Origin: SG8-30 sp963710135
GTDB taxonomy: Bacteria > Pseudomonadota > Gammaproteobacteria > Steroidobacterales > Steroidobacteraceae
Length of the DNA stretch: 64,000 nt
Assembly (NCBI GenBank): GCA_963710135.1
Contig: CAVPYY010000001.1
Span: 17,940-81,939, forward strand
Direction: 5' to 3'
Each line of letters starts with the position of its first letter. The stretch's first letter is position 1. Both the position numbers and the translations under genes were made by a program. Positions 1-11,076 of this stretch are shown piece by piece. The notes under the pieces were generated by a model, which ran no database searches, had not been told where the DNA came from, and was given only the letters and a program-made list of their open reading frames with translations.

Positions 1-574
1 GGTCGACGTCGGGCTGCGGGGATCAATTGGCGTCGTCTCCGGCGAGTTGCGCGCGTTCGTGTCACGCTATGATGGTTATATGTACCTGTCGCCGACCGGC
101 GCGGTCGAGGATGAGCTGCCGGTGTTCCAGTACCTGCAGCAGGACGCCCGTTTCCACGGCGTGGAAGCCAGCGCGTCTCTGCCGCTGGGCACGAGCGGCT
201 GGTCGGTCGGCCTGTCCGCGGACGCGGTCCGCGGCCGCCTCGACGCGGGCGGCGACCTGCCGCGCATCCCGCCGCTGCGCGTCGGCGGGCAGCTCATCTA
301 CGAGCGCGACGGCCTGCGCGGCGAAATCAGCGCGCGGCACAGCCTGAAGCAGGATCGCGTAGCAGCGGACGAGCTGCCGACGGACAGCTATACCCTGCTC
401 GGTGTCGAACTGGGCTGGCGCCCGGGAGGCAGCCAGGGCTCCACGTTCCTGTTCCTGCGCGGCAGCAACCTGCTCGACGAGGATGCGCGGGTCCACAGTT
501 CGCCGCTCAAGGACTCGGTGCCGCTCCCCGGGCGCTCGCTGGCGGCCGGCGTGCGATTCGACTTCGGGCGCTGA
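1..574 (+). CDS. TonB-dependent receptor, C-terminal part (5' end outside window)
   Basis: The reading frame is open from base 2 to the stop at 572-574, so the gene starts upstream of the window. The visible ~190 residues show alternating amphipathic beta strands with short turns and end in the aromatic-rich pattern of the last barrel strand (LAAGVRFDFGR). This is typical of the C-terminal half of an outer-membrane TonB-dependent receptor. It is followed after 68 bases by a ZrgA-type protein, an ABC ATPase and a permease on the same strand. The context therefore suggests zinc or another divalent metal complex as substrate, but the plug domain that would help decide is not in the window. Confidence 0.8.
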   Translation, partial: VDVGLRGSIGVVSGELRAFVSRYDGYMYLSPTGAVEDELPVFQYLQQDARFHGVEASASLPLGTSGWSVGLSADAVRGRLDAGGDLPRIPPLRVGGQLIYERDGLRGEISARHSLKQDRVAADELPTDSYTLLGVELGWRPGGSQGSTFLFLRGSNLLDEDARVHSSPLKDSVPLPGRSLAAGVRFDFGR

Positions 575-642
575 ACCCGGGACCCTGCCGGCGGTCCGAT
601 GCGTGACGCATCCGGACCGCCGGTGCACACTGGAGCCGCCAA

Positions 643-1161
643 ATGAAGATCCGTTCGACCCTGCTGTCCGCCGCGCTCGCCGTGTCCGCCTGCCCGGCGG
701 CGGCCCACGACAAGACCGTGCAGCACGGGGTGCACACCCACGGCGTGGCCGACCTCGCCGTGGCGGTCGACGGCTCACGCCTCACGGTCGAACTGACTGC
801 TCCTGCCCATGACGTGGTCGGCTTCGAGCACGAGCCGGCAAGCGACGCGGACCGCGCCGCGGTGACACGCGCAACGGCCGCGCTGCGTGACCACCGGCAG
901 CTGTTTGCGATGCCGGCCGCCGCGCGTTGCCGGGTGGCGGGGATCGACGTGCGGGCGCCCTGGCCCGCCGCCGGTGAGCACGCGGATTTTGCGGCGCGCT
1001 GGGCCTTCGACTGCGAGGTGCCGCGGGAACTCGGCTTCCTGCAGTTGGATTTCTCCGGGGCCTTGAGTGCCGGGGTTGAGCTGAACGTCGTGGCACTGAC
1101 GGACCGGGGCCAGTCGAGCGCGCGGATCGCGGACGCGCGCGGCCGCCTGGCCCTCCGCTAG
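643..1161 (+). CDS. zrgA: ZrgA/DUF2796 family zinc-binding periplasmic protein
   Basis: This 172-residue protein has an N-terminal signal peptide with cleavage likely after the AAA near residue 22. Immediately after it comes a short histidine cluster (HGVHTHG, about residues 28-34). The following VADLAVAVDG...VGFEHEP layout is characteristic of the DUF2796 (ZrgA) family, proposed to take part in zinc acquisition in Vibrio. The long internal His/Asp-rich loop common in the family is almost absent, so metal capacity is probably lower. It sits between a TonB receptor and an ABC exporter-type ATPase/permease pair, all on the plus strand. The exact role (periplasmic zinc carrier or receptor partner) is inferred. 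Confidence 0.8.
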   Translation: MKIRSTLLSAALAVSACPAAAHDKTVQHGVHTHGVADLAVAVDGSRLTVELTAPAHDVVGFEHEPASDADRAAVTRATAALRDHRQLFAMPAAARCRVAGIDVRAPWPAAGEHADFAARWAFDCEVPRELGFLQLDFSGALSAGVELNVVALTDRGQSSARIADARGRLALR

Positions 1162-1173
1162 GGTCAGGACACC

Positions 1174-1875
1174 ATGGCAGAAGCCGCGATCGAGCTAGAG
1201 CAGCTGCGCTACGCCTGGTCGCCTGGCCGCATGGTGCTCGACGTTCCCATGTTGCGCGTCGAGCGCGGCGAACGCGTCTTTCTCCGGGGGCCGAGCGGCA
1301 GCGGCAAGAGCACGCTGCTCGGTGTGATCGGCGGCGTGCTGGTGCCGCAGGGCGGCCATGTGAGCCTGCTCGGCACGCGGCTCGACCGTCTCGCGCCCGC
1401 GGCCAGGGACCGGTTCCGCGCGGATCACGTGGGATTCATCTTCCAGTTGTTCAATCTGCTGCCCTATCTGTCAGTGGTCGACAACGTGACGCTGGCCGCG
1501 CGCTTCTCCGCGTATCGCGCCGGACGCGCGGGGCCGCTGGGACCGGAAGCCGAACGGCTGCTGGCCGCACTCGGGCTGTCGCATGCCGGCATGTCGACGC
1601 GCCGCGTCAACGAGCTGTCGATCGGGCAGCAGCAGCGCGTGGCCGCGGCCCGCGCGCTGCTGGGGCGCCCCGACGTGCTGATCGCCGACGAGCCCACCTC
1701 CTCGCTCGACGCCGATTCGCGGGAGTCGTTCCTGGAACTGCTCATGCGGGAGTGCGACGCGGCCGGCACGACCCTGCTGTTCGTCAGCCACGACACCTCG
1801 CTCGGCCATTTGTTCGACCGCCAGCTGTCGCTGCCGGACCTGAATCGCGCCAGGCCCGATGCGGTGTCCGCATGA
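1174..1875 (+). CDS. ABC transporter ATP-binding protein (MacB/LolD-like)
   Basis: The 233-residue protein is a complete ABC ATPase. It has Walker A GPSGSGKS (residues 39-46), a Q-loop glutamine at about 91, signature LSIGQQQR (148-155), Walker B VLIADEP (168-174) and the switch histidine near 206. The sequence type is that of LolD/MacB/FtsE ATPases, which power mechanotransmission rather than classical solute channels. The ATG at 1174 is preceded by AGGGTCAGGACACC. Its stop overlaps the start of the permease gene by four bases (ATGA), so the two products are translationally coupled and form one transporter. The neighbouring zrgA implies a role in metal handling. Confidence 0.92.
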   Translation: MAEAAIELEQLRYAWSPGRMVLDVPMLRVERGERVFLRGPSGSGKSTLLGVIGGVLVPQGGHVSLLGTRLDRLAPAARDRFRADHVGFIFQLFNLLPYLSVVDNVTLAARFSAYRAGRAGPLGPEAERLLAALGLSHAGMSTRRVNELSIGQQQRVAAARALLGRPDVLIADEPTSSLDADSRESFLELLMRECDAAGTTLLFVSHDTSLGHLFDRQLSLPDLNRARPDAVSA

Positions 1876-3131
1876 CGCCGCTCCTCGGCCTTGCCGCGCG
1901 CAGTCTATGGAACCGGCGCGTCACGGCGGCGCTGACGGTGTTCGCGATCGGCGTGAGCGTCGCGCTGCTGCTGGGCGTGCAGAAGGTTCGCACCGAGGCG
2001 CGGCAGAGCTTTGCCAGCACCATCTCCGGCACGGACCTGATCGTCGGCGCGCGCAGCGGCCCCATCAACCTGCTGCTGTACTCGGTGTTTCGCGTCGGCG
2101 ACGCAACCGCCAACGTATCGTGGGACAGCTATCAGCTGGTCAGCCGGCATCCGGACGTGGCCTGGACCATCCCCGTGTCCCTCGGCGATTCCCATCGCGG
2201 CTTCCGCGTCATGGGCACGTCCACCGGTTACTTCGAGCACTACCGCTTCGGCGCCAAAAAGGCTTTGTCCTTCACCGCCGGCGGGCCGTTCGCGGACCTG
2301 CACGACACGGTGGTCGGCGCACAGGTGGCGCGCGAGCTCGGCTACTCGCTGGGCGACGAGATCACCATCGCCCATGGCCTCGGCGAAGTCAGCTTTGCCG
2401 AGCACGACGACCATCCGTTCCGGATCACGGGCATCCTGGCGCCCACCGGCACACCGGTGGACCGGACGGTCCACGTCAGCGTGGAGGCAATCACTGCGAT
2501 TCACGAAGGCTGGCAAGGCGGCATGCCTGCGCCGGGCGCCGGCCTGCCTGGCGCGGGCGACGGCGGCGACTTCACGCCGGCTTCGATCACCGCGTTCCTG
2601 GTCGGACTCAAGTCCCGCGCGGCGGTGCTGCAGATGCAGCGCGCCCTCAACGACTACCGCGGCGAGCCGCTGCTGGCGATCATGCCGGGGGTAGTCCTGC
2701 AGCAGTTATGGCAACTGGTCGGCGTCGCCGACACGGCGCTGCTGGTGATCGCCGCCTGCGTGGTGCTGGCCGGCCTGATCGGCATGCTGACGGCGCTATT
2801 GACCAGCCTCAACGAGCGCCGGCGCGAAATGGCGATCCTGCGTTCGGTCGGGGCGCGGCCGGCGCACGTCTTCGCACTGCTGGTGCTCGAATCGGGTCTG
2901 CTCGCGCTGGCCGGCGTACTGCTAGGGTCGGCGCTGACCTGGGCGGTGCTCGCCCTCGCGGCCCCGATGCTCGCGCAGCATTTCGGCCTGTTCATGGAGA
3001 TCGCCGCCCCCAGCCGCTACGATCTGGCCATCGGCGGCGCGGTGGTCGGCGCGGGACTGCTGGCGGGGCTCATTCCGGCCTGGCGCGCTTACCGGAATTC
3101 CCTGGCTGACGGATTGTCCATAAGGCTTTGA
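1872..3131 (+). CDS. ABC transporter permease, FtsX/MacB-like
   Basis: This 419-residue inner-membrane protein has one N-terminal transmembrane helix (about residues 17-37), a periplasmic domain of some 230 residues and three C-terminal helices. The block reading LNERRREMAILRSVGA is diagnostic of FtsX/MacB-type permeases. The start at 1872 was chosen because it overlaps the ATPase stop (ATGA); an in-frame upstream ATG at 1752 lies deep inside the ATPase gene. A His-containing stretch (AEHDDHPF) is present in the periplasmic domain. It pairs with the preceding ATPase. The substrate is not evident from the sequence, and the neighbours suggest a metal or metal-lipoprotein related job. Confidence 0.9.
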   Translation: MTPLLGLAARSLWNRRVTAALTVFAIGVSVALLLGVQKVRTEARQSFASTISGTDLIVGARSGPINLLLYSVFRVGDATANVSWDSYQLVSRHPDVAWTIPVSLGDSHRGFRVMGTSTGYFEHYRFGAKKALSFTAGGPFADLHDTVVGAQVARELGYSLGDEITIAHGLGEVSFAEHDDHPFRITGILAPTGTPVDRTVHVSVEAITAIHEGWQGGMPAPGAGLPGAGDGGDFTPASITAFLVGLKSRAAVLQMQRALNDYRGEPLLAIMPGVVLQQLWQLVGVADTALLVIAACVVLAGLIGMLTALLTSLNERRREMAILRSVGARPAHVFALLVLESGLLALAGVLLGSALTWAVLALAAPMLAQHFGLFMEIAAPSRYDLAIGGAVVGAGLLAGLIPAWRAYRNSLADGLSIRL

Positions 3132-3140
3132 GGGTCTGAG

Positions 3141-3644
3141 ATGCGAAGTCGGTTCATTGCCGGGATTGCCATGCTGGTGCTCGCCGCCCAGGCGCTCGCC
3201 GCCCCGCGGGCGATCGACTGGGTCGACCTGGTGCCCGAGGATCAGCGCGGACAGTACGATCTGGCGCCGCCGCCGCCTGCGCACGACTACCTGAGCGGGG
3301 ACTCGTCCGCGCTGGCGTCCATGCAGGTCATGAACTTCCAGGTCAACCCGAAGCTCGAAGGCCAGGACATCAAGATCCCGGGTTTCATCGTGCCGCTGGA
3401 GCTGGACGACAAGGGGCTCGTTACCGAGTTCTTCCTGGTGCCGTACTTCGGCGCCTGCATTCACGTGCCGCCGCCGCCGCCGAATCAGATGGTCTACGTG
3501 ATCATGAACAAGGGCATCAGCCTCGATTCCATGTACTCCGCCTACTGGATCACCGGCAAGATGACCACCAAGACCCGCAGCACCAGCCTCGGCGCCGCCG
3601 CCTACACGCTGGCCGGCACGGTCGCCGAGGAGTACAAGTTCTAG
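3141..3644 (+). CDS. DUF3299 domain periplasmic protein
   Basis: The 167-residue protein has a clear signal peptide ending at ALA (residues ~18-20). The rest matches the DUF3299 family pattern: a hydrophobic 'GFIVPLE' strand, then 'FFLVPYFGACIHVPPPPPNQ' with a conserved Cys-x-His, and a terminal 'YTL.G' segment. No biochemical function is firmly established for the family. It lies nine bases after the permease stop, so it is the last gene of the receptor-ZrgA-ABC operon. The Cys-x-His pair could bind metal, which fits the operon, but this is inference. Confidence 0.85.
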   Translation: MRSRFIAGIAMLVLAAQALAAPRAIDWVDLVPEDQRGQYDLAPPPPAHDYLSGDSSALASMQVMNFQVNPKLEGQDIKIPGFIVPLELDDKGLVTEFFLVPYFGACIHVPPPPPNQMVYVIMNKGISLDSMYSAYWITGKMTTKTRSTSLGAAAYTLAGTVAEEYKF

Positions 3645-3675
3645 CGGTCGTCCACGGCCGCCACAGGATGTCGCC

Positions 3676-4673
3676 ATGGCAAGACCGACCCGATCACCGC
3701 GCCGCAGGAAGCTGTATCCGCCTGTCGAGCCCTACCGCATGGGCCACCTCGCGGTGGGCGACGGCCACGAGGTCTACTGGGAGGAGTGCGGCAACCCCAC
3801 GGCAAGCCGGCGCTGTTCCTGCACGGCGGGCCCGGCGGCGGCGCCGATGCCCGTCGCGCGGCGCTTCTTCGATCCCGCGCGCTACCGGATCGTGCTGTTC
3901 GACCAGCGCGGCTGCGGCCGCAGCCGGCCCCACGCCGAGCCTGCGAGCACAACACGACCTGGGACCTGGTCGCCGACATCGAGAAGCTGCGCGAGCACCT
4001 CGGCATCGAGCGCTGGCTGGTGTTCGGCGGTTCCTGGGGCATCGACGCTGGCGCTGGCCTACGCCGAGACCCATCCCGAAGCGCGTCACGGAACTGGTGC
4101 TGCGCGGCATCTTCATGCTGCGCCGCAAGCGAGCTCGAGTGGTTCTACCAGGAGGGCGCCAGCGCCATCTTCCCGGACGCCTGGGAGCGCTACCTCGCGG
4201 CGATTCCGGCCGGCGAGCGCGGCGACCTGATGACGCGCCTACTACCGGCGCCTGACCAGCCGCAGTCGCCGCGGCTGCGCAAGGCAGCCGCGCGCGCCTG
4301 GGCGATCTGGGAGGGCAGCGACCAGCTACCTGCTATCCCGACCCGAGCAGATCACCGCGAATTCGGCGGCGGGACGACTTCGCCGACTGGCCTTCGCGCG
4401 CATCGAGTGCCACTACTTCGTCAACGGCGGCTTCTTCGAGCACGACGACCAGCTGCTGCGCGACGTCGCAGCGCATCCGCGACATCCCGGCGGTGATCGT
4501 GCAGGGCCGCTACGACGTGGTCTGCCCGATGACGTCGGCCTGGGACCTGCACCAGGCCTGGCCCGAGGCCGGCTTTCCACGTGGTGCCGGACGCGGGCCA
4601 CTCGGCGCTGGAGCCCGGCATCACCCACGAGCTGATCAAGGCGACCGACCGGTTCGCGCGCCGTCGCCGCTGA
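3676..4673 (+). pseudogene. pip: Proline iminopeptidase, interrupted by about ten frameshifts
   Basis: Segments in all three plus frames join into one continuous alpha/beta-hydrolase of the prolyl aminopeptidase family (S33, releases N-terminal proline). In order they are LYPPVEPYRMGHLAVGDG, the oxyanion HGGPGGG, FDQRGCGRSRPH, the nucleophile elbow GGSWG (about 4031-4045), AYAETHP, FYQEGASAIFPDAWERY, HYFVNGGFF and the histidine region DAGHSALEPG. Each join needs a one-base change, for example an extra A at about 4042 and an extra T at about 4575. The rebuilt length (~330 codons) is full size. All family motifs survive, so the gene looks functionally constrained. Sequence errors are a likelier cause than decay, because essential genes here show the same defect. 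Confidence 0.85.
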
Positions 4674-4676
4674 GCC

Positions 4677-6047
4677 TCAGCACTCCGGCACGTTGACCGC
4701 GAGTCCGCCGCGCGACGTCTCCTTGTAGATCGACGCCATGTCGTGCCCGGTCTGGCGCATGGTCGCGATCACCTGGTCCAGCGACACCTTGTGCGAGCCG
4801 TCGCCGCGCAAGGCGAGGCGTGCCGCGTTGATGGCCTTGACCGCGCCCATCGCATTGCGCTCGATGCACGGGATCTGCACCAGTCCGGCCACCGGATCAC
4901 AGGTCAGCCCCAGGTTGTGCTCCATGCCGATTTCCGCGGCGTTCTCGGCCTGGCTGCTGGTGCCGTTGAGCGCGGCCACCAGTCCGGCCGCCGCCATCGA
5001 GCAGGCGACGCCGACCTCGCCCTGGCAACCCATCTCGGCGCCGGAAATCGACGCATTGCGCTTGTAGAGCAGGCCGATCGCGCCGGCGGTCAGCAGGAAC
5101 CGGCGCACGCCCGCGTCGTCCGCGCCGTGGCAAAGCCGCGTGTAGTAGTGCAGCACGGCCGGGACGATGCCGGCCGCACCGTTGGTCGGCGCCGTCACGA
5201 CCTTGCCGCCCGCGGCGTTCTCCTCGTTGACCGCGAGCGCCCAGGCGTTCACCCATTCCATGGCGTCCGCGCGTCCGGCCTTGGACTCGGATTCGAGCAT
5301 GCGCTCCATGCGCGGTGCGCGCCGGCGCACCTTGAGGGAACCGGGCAGCAGACCGCTGGCGCTGAAGCCGCGCTGGACACAGTCCTGCATCACCTGCCAG
5401 ACGGCCGCCAGCGCGCCCTCGACTTCGGCCCGCGGGCGCAGCGCGCACTCGTTGGCCAACGTCAGCTCGTGAATGTCGAGGCCGTGCTCGTGGCACAGGG
5501 CCAGCAGCTCGGCCGAGCTGTCGAAGGGGTATGGCAACGCCCTGGCGTCCGCCGCCAGCGCCGCGGCGGGGTCTTCGCCCGCCTTGATCACCGCACCGCC
5601 GCCAATCGAGTACATCTCCGCCGCGAGCAGCGTCTCGCCGGCCGCGTCGCGGGCCGCGAAGCGCATGCCGTTGGAGTGGCCCGGCAGGATCTGGTCGCGA
5701 TGGAACAGCAGGTTCATGGGCTCGTCGAAGGCGATCTCGTGGCGCCCGGCCACCTGCAGCCGCCCGCTGTCGCGTATGCGCCGGATGGTCGGCTCGACGA
5801 TCGCAGGATCGAGCCCGGCCGGGTCGTGCCCCTCCAGTCCGAGCAGGATCGCGCGATCGGTGCAATGGCCGACACCGGTCAGCGCGAGCGAGCCGTACAG
5901 CTGCGCGAATACCTCGGTCGTGCGCTCGAGCAGACCCTGGTCGGCCAGCGCCAGCACGAACTGGCGCGCGGCGAGCATCGGGCCCATGGTGTGCGAGGAA
6001 GAGGGGCCGATGCCGATCTTGAAGATGTCGAGGACGGAGCGTTCCAT
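4677..6047 (-). CDS. sdaA: L-serine dehydratase (iron-sulfur, single chain)
   Basis: SdaA deaminates L-serine to pyruvate and ammonia using an oxygen-sensitive [4Fe-4S] cluster. The 456-residue product begins MERSVLDIFKIGIGPSSSHT, the canonical start of the beta domain with the SSSHT motif (residues 16-20). It carries the alpha-domain 'APTNGAAGIVPA' stretch, and the cluster cysteines in 'LTCDPVAG' and 'QIPCIERN' are near the C-terminus. The start at 6047 was chosen over the in-frame start at 6083 because the family begins at MxSVLDIFK. It is convergent with pip (three-base gap) and lies downstream of the HExxH gene on the same strand. Confidence 0.97.
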   Translation of the reverse strand: MERSVLDIFKIGIGPSSSHTMGPMLAARQFVLALADQGLLERTTEVFAQLYGSLALTGVGHCTDRAILLGLEGHDPAGLDPAIVEPTIRRIRDSGRLQVAGRHEIAFDEPMNLLFHRDQILPGHSNGMRFAARDAAGETLLAAEMYSIGGGAVIKAGEDPAAALAADARALPYPFDSSAELLALCHEHGLDIHELTLANECALRPRAEVEGALAAVWQVMQDCVQRGFSASGLLPGSLKVRRRAPRMERMLESESKAGRADAMEWVNAWALAVNEENAAGGKVVTAPTNGAAGIVPAVLHYYTRLCHGADDAGVRRFLLTAGAIGLLYKRNASISGAEMGCQGEVGVACSMAAAGLVAALNGTSSQAENAAEIGMEHNLGLTCDPVAGLVQIPCIERNAMGAVKAINAARLALRGDGSHKVSLDQVIATMRQTGHDMASIYKETSRGGLAVNVPEC

Positions 6048-6079
6048 GCCCGGCAGTGTCGCGCCGCGCCCGCCGCGAC

Positions 6080-6604
6080 TCAAGCTTCGCGGCAGTTCCA
6101 GGTCGGGCGGCCGTGACCGTCGAGGATTCCATGCCCGGCGAGCCAGCGGCGCGCGTCGTCCGCCTCTTCGGCGTACCAGCGCGCCGCGGAACCGAGGCGG
6201 AAGGTGTAGCCCCAGGCGTCCATGTCAGTACACATCCGGGACCGGCCGAAACCCGGCAGCTCGTCTGCCAGCACGATCTGCAGGCAGCACACGGCGTTCT
6301 CTTCCTCGTAGTCCCCGCCCGCATCGGTGTCGAGCCCGGCGCGGCGCGCGGGACTCATGCAGACATAGTGGCAGGCCTCGTGGAACACGGAGTGCACCGG
6401 AGTGTCCTCGCGGGCATGCACGACGTTGCGCACCAGCCCGGCCTCGGGCGCGCCCCAGTATGAGCCCGGCAGCGCGCTGCCCTGGGCGTGCAAACGAATG
6501 GTCAGGCGGTAGCGGCCGAGCAGCGCGGCAACCGGCGCGCCCCAGGCACTTTCCCCGAGCAGGGCGACCGCCGGCGCCCGGGCCCCCGGCGCGCGGGCGC
6601 TCAC
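6080..6604 (-). CDS. Uncharacterised HExxH putative zinc metalloprotein
   Basis: The 174-residue protein carries HEACH (residues 75-79) in a hydrophobic helix context (VFHEACHYVCM). About 22 residues downstream is an acidic 'YEEENAV' block that could supply a third, glutamate ligand as in gluzincin-type peptidases. No signal peptide or membrane helix is seen, so it is probably cytoplasmic. The start is a GTG at 6604 whose first bases overlap the lptE stop (GTGA), so it is translationally coupled to leuS-lptE. In many gammaproteobacteria holA occupies the slot after lptE. I know no function for this family; peptidase activity is inferred from the motif only. Confidence 0.75.
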   Translation of the reverse strand: MSARAPGARAPAVALLGESAWGAPVAALLGRYRLTIRLHAQGSALPGSYWGAPEAGLVRNVVHAREDTPVHSVFHEACHYVCMSPARRAGLDTDAGGDYEEENAVCCLQIVLADELPGFGRSRMCTDMDAWGYTFRLGSAARWYAEEADDARRWLAGHGILDGHGRPTWNCREA

Positions 6605-7077
6605 AATGCCGCGAGGCGGCGCGTGATCAGCGAGGCGAGCTCACGCGCGAGCGCCGCGCGGATGTCGGATTCCTCGAGCTCCTTGGCCAACACCGCCGTC
6701 TCGTCGTAGGCGTAGTCGCGGGTCAGCGTCGCCACCTGGCGCGGCAGGATCTCCTGGCCATCCGCCACCACCGAGTACTCGACCGTGTAGTACACCTCGT
6801 ACTCCTGCGGCGTGTTGCGGGCGGAGATCGACAGGATGTTGCGGCCGGTCTCGTCGCGATGCAGCCGCACCGTCGCCGACGCCGCCGCGCTGGTCGGCGC
6901 GAGCACCGCGCCCGCCGCGACCATCGCCGCCGTCAGCTCGGCATACAGCGGCGAGTAGCGGTCGGGCGCCTGCAGATACGGCTGCGACATGCGCGGCGAC
7001 AACCGGGTATCACCCCGCAGCTGGAAGCCGCAACCCGCCAGCAGCACCATCGCAAGCACGCAGAGGGCGCGACGCAT
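6601..7077 (-). CDS. lptE: LPS-assembly lipoprotein LptE
   Basis: The 158-residue lipoprotein has a lipobox LLAG-C with the modified cysteine at residue 16, followed by 'GFQLRG', the hallmark start of mature LptE/RlpB. LptE plugs the LptD barrel in the outer membrane and helps insert lipopolysaccharide. It starts three bases after the leuS stop, the usual leuS-lptE arrangement, and its stop overlaps the next gene. The C-terminal helix rich in Glu/Ala/Leu is typical. The product confirms an LPS-bearing outer membrane. Confidence 0.93.
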   Translation of the reverse strand: MRRALCVLAMVLLAGCGFQLRGDTRLSPRMSQPYLQAPDRYSPLYAELTAAMVAAGAVLAPTSAAASATVRLHRDETGRNILSISARNTPQEYEVYYTVEYSVVADGQEILPRQVATLTRDYAYDETAVLAKELEESDIRAALARELASLITRRLAAL

Positions 7078-7079
7078 GG

Positions 7080-9674
<2,595 letters not shown>

Positions 9675-9733
9675 GATGGCTTCAGGGGTCGGTGATCGAG
9701 CTCGTCAGGATACCCGACCTGCCGGCTTCGGGC

Positions 9734-10585
9734 CTAGCCGATGAACTCCACCAGGCATCCCGCCGCCAGCGCATAGAAGCCACCCGATGGCAGCAGTTGG
9801 GTCGCCATGCCCTGCCGGCCGGCGACGGCCAGGGCTGCCTGCGGGTCGTGACAACGTACCGTGATCCCGGCGAATCCAGGGCAAGGAGGGGAAGTGGCGC
9901 CAGGGAAGCGCTCGGCGTACGACCCCGGCGTCAGCAACTCCAGCCGCCCGTCGCCAAGATCGAATGCGAAGCCTGACGATCCGGCCACCGCGCGTGCTCC
10001 TGTCAGGGCGGACCAGCGCTCGCTCTCGGCTGCGGGATCGCGGGTCACCACATGAATCGCCTGCAGCGACACCACGCCATTCGGATGTGCTTGCACCGCC
10101 TCCTGGAACACCAGCTCCGGTGTCAGGTGGCGTACGAAGCAGGTCAAGCCCTCCGGTGAGTCCGTATCGGCAAGCATGAACCACTCGAACTGCGCCTGAC
10201 CATGGCGATCGCCGTACTCGATCGCACGGGAGGCACTGGCCACGGCCGTCGTCACCAGTCCTGCAGCAGCGCAGCGCCGCTGCGCCGCGGCGATGTCCAC
10301 GACGCCGAGCGCCAGTATGTGCAAGCCCGCGTAGCGATCCAGATAGCGGGCCAGATGATGCCTGTCGGAATGGCTGTGCACGGCGGATAGCTCGACGTAC
10401 CCCTGCGCAAAGACGAGATGGGCGCTCGTTTGTTCCAGCGAGACCGCGCGGCCGGTGGCGGGGTCGCGACCGTAGAGTTCGCGTGGCGCCGTTGGCGCGA
10501 ATCCCAGGCCGGCAGCCGCCTGCAGCAGGGCATCAAGGTCGCGCCCCACCAGACCGACGTGATCGAGGGTGGTGCGGTCAGTCAT
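9734..10585 (-). CDS. Glyoxalase-like (VOC superfamily) protein
   Basis: The 283-residue protein contains two beta-alpha-beta-beta-beta VOC modules. The N-terminal LDHVGLVGRDLD and the later 'GLHILALGVVDI' correspond to the first strands of a Glyoxalase_3-type domain; a second module starts near 'LQAIHVVTRDP' and ends at 'GCLVEFIG'. Such proteins bind a metal through His and Glu side chains and act as dioxygenases, isomerases or binding proteins. The start codon overlaps the stop of the Lrp-type regulator gene by four bases, so the two are co-translated. The substrate is unknown; the context suggests it acts in the pathway served by the divergent receptor-cupin-MFS operon. Confidence 0.8.
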   Translation of the reverse strand: MTDRTTLDHVGLVGRDLDALLQAAAGLGFAPTAPRELYGRDPATGRAVSLEQTSAHLVFAQGYVELSAVHSHSDRHHLARYLDRYAGLHILALGVVDIAAAQRRCAAAGLVTTAVASASRAIEYGDRHGQAQFEWFMLADTDSPEGLTCFVRHLTPELVFQEAVQAHPNGVVSLQAIHVVTRDPAAESERWSALTGARAVAGSSGFAFDLGDGRLELLTPGSYAERFPGATSPPCPGFAGITVRCHDPQAALAVAGRQGMATQLLPSGGFYALAAGCLVEFIG

Positions 10586-11076
10586 GAGGGCTTCGTGGAG
10601 CCCTCGACGAGGTCGAGGGGCAACTCCGTCGACTCCTTCACCGGAGTCAAGGCCATGCTCGACTTCACGTCACGCACGGCGGGAATGCGCGACAGCTTGT
10701 CGCGCAGGAAGACCTCGTAGGCAGGCACGTCGCGCGTCACGACCTTGACCAGAAAGTCGATTTCACCCATCAACATGTAGCACTCCTGGACCTCGGGGAA
10801 ACTGCGCATCGCGGACTCGAACTGCGACAGCGACTTGCGTGCGCCGCGAGCCAGCTTGATCTGCACGAAGACGATGATGCCCAGCCCGAGCTTGTGCCGG
10901 TCCAGCAGGGCGACCCGCCGCCGGATCCAGCCCTCGCGCTCCAGCCGGGCAACCCGGCGCCAGCAAGGCGACTGCGACAGACCGACCCGGTGCGCGATAT
11001 CGGCCGCGGTCAACGAAGCGTCCGCCTGCAGCAAAGCGAGAATCTGAAGGTCGGTCGGGTCAAGCAGCGCTGGCAT
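10582..11076 (-). CDS. Lrp/AsnC family transcriptional regulator
   Basis: The 164-residue protein has an N-terminal winged helix-turn-helix (residues ~7-50, 'LTAADIAHRVGLSQSPCWRR') and a C-terminal RAM/AsnC ligand-binding domain (PEVQECYMLMGEIDFLVKV...). This is the standard Lrp layout and length. Family members bind amino acids or related small molecules and often regulate a divergent operon. Here the gene is co-transcribed with a VOC protein and diverges from the TonB receptor at 11340, leaving 263 bases for operators. There is no convincing Shine-Dalgarno before the ATG at 11076. Autoregulation and control of the divergent operon are inferred. Confidence 0.93.
   Translation of the reverse strand: MPALLDPTDLQILALLQADASLTAADIAHRVGLSQSPCWRRVARLEREGWIRRRVALLDRHKLGLGIIVFVQIKLARGARKSLSQFESAMRSFPEVQECYMLMGEIDFLVKVVTRDVPAYEVFLRDKLSRIPAVRDVKSSMALTPVKESTELPLDLVEGSTKPS

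Noticed and set aside
3676..4673. Programmed frameshifting in pip
   Set aside because: About ten shifts in both directions without slippery sites cannot be programmed.
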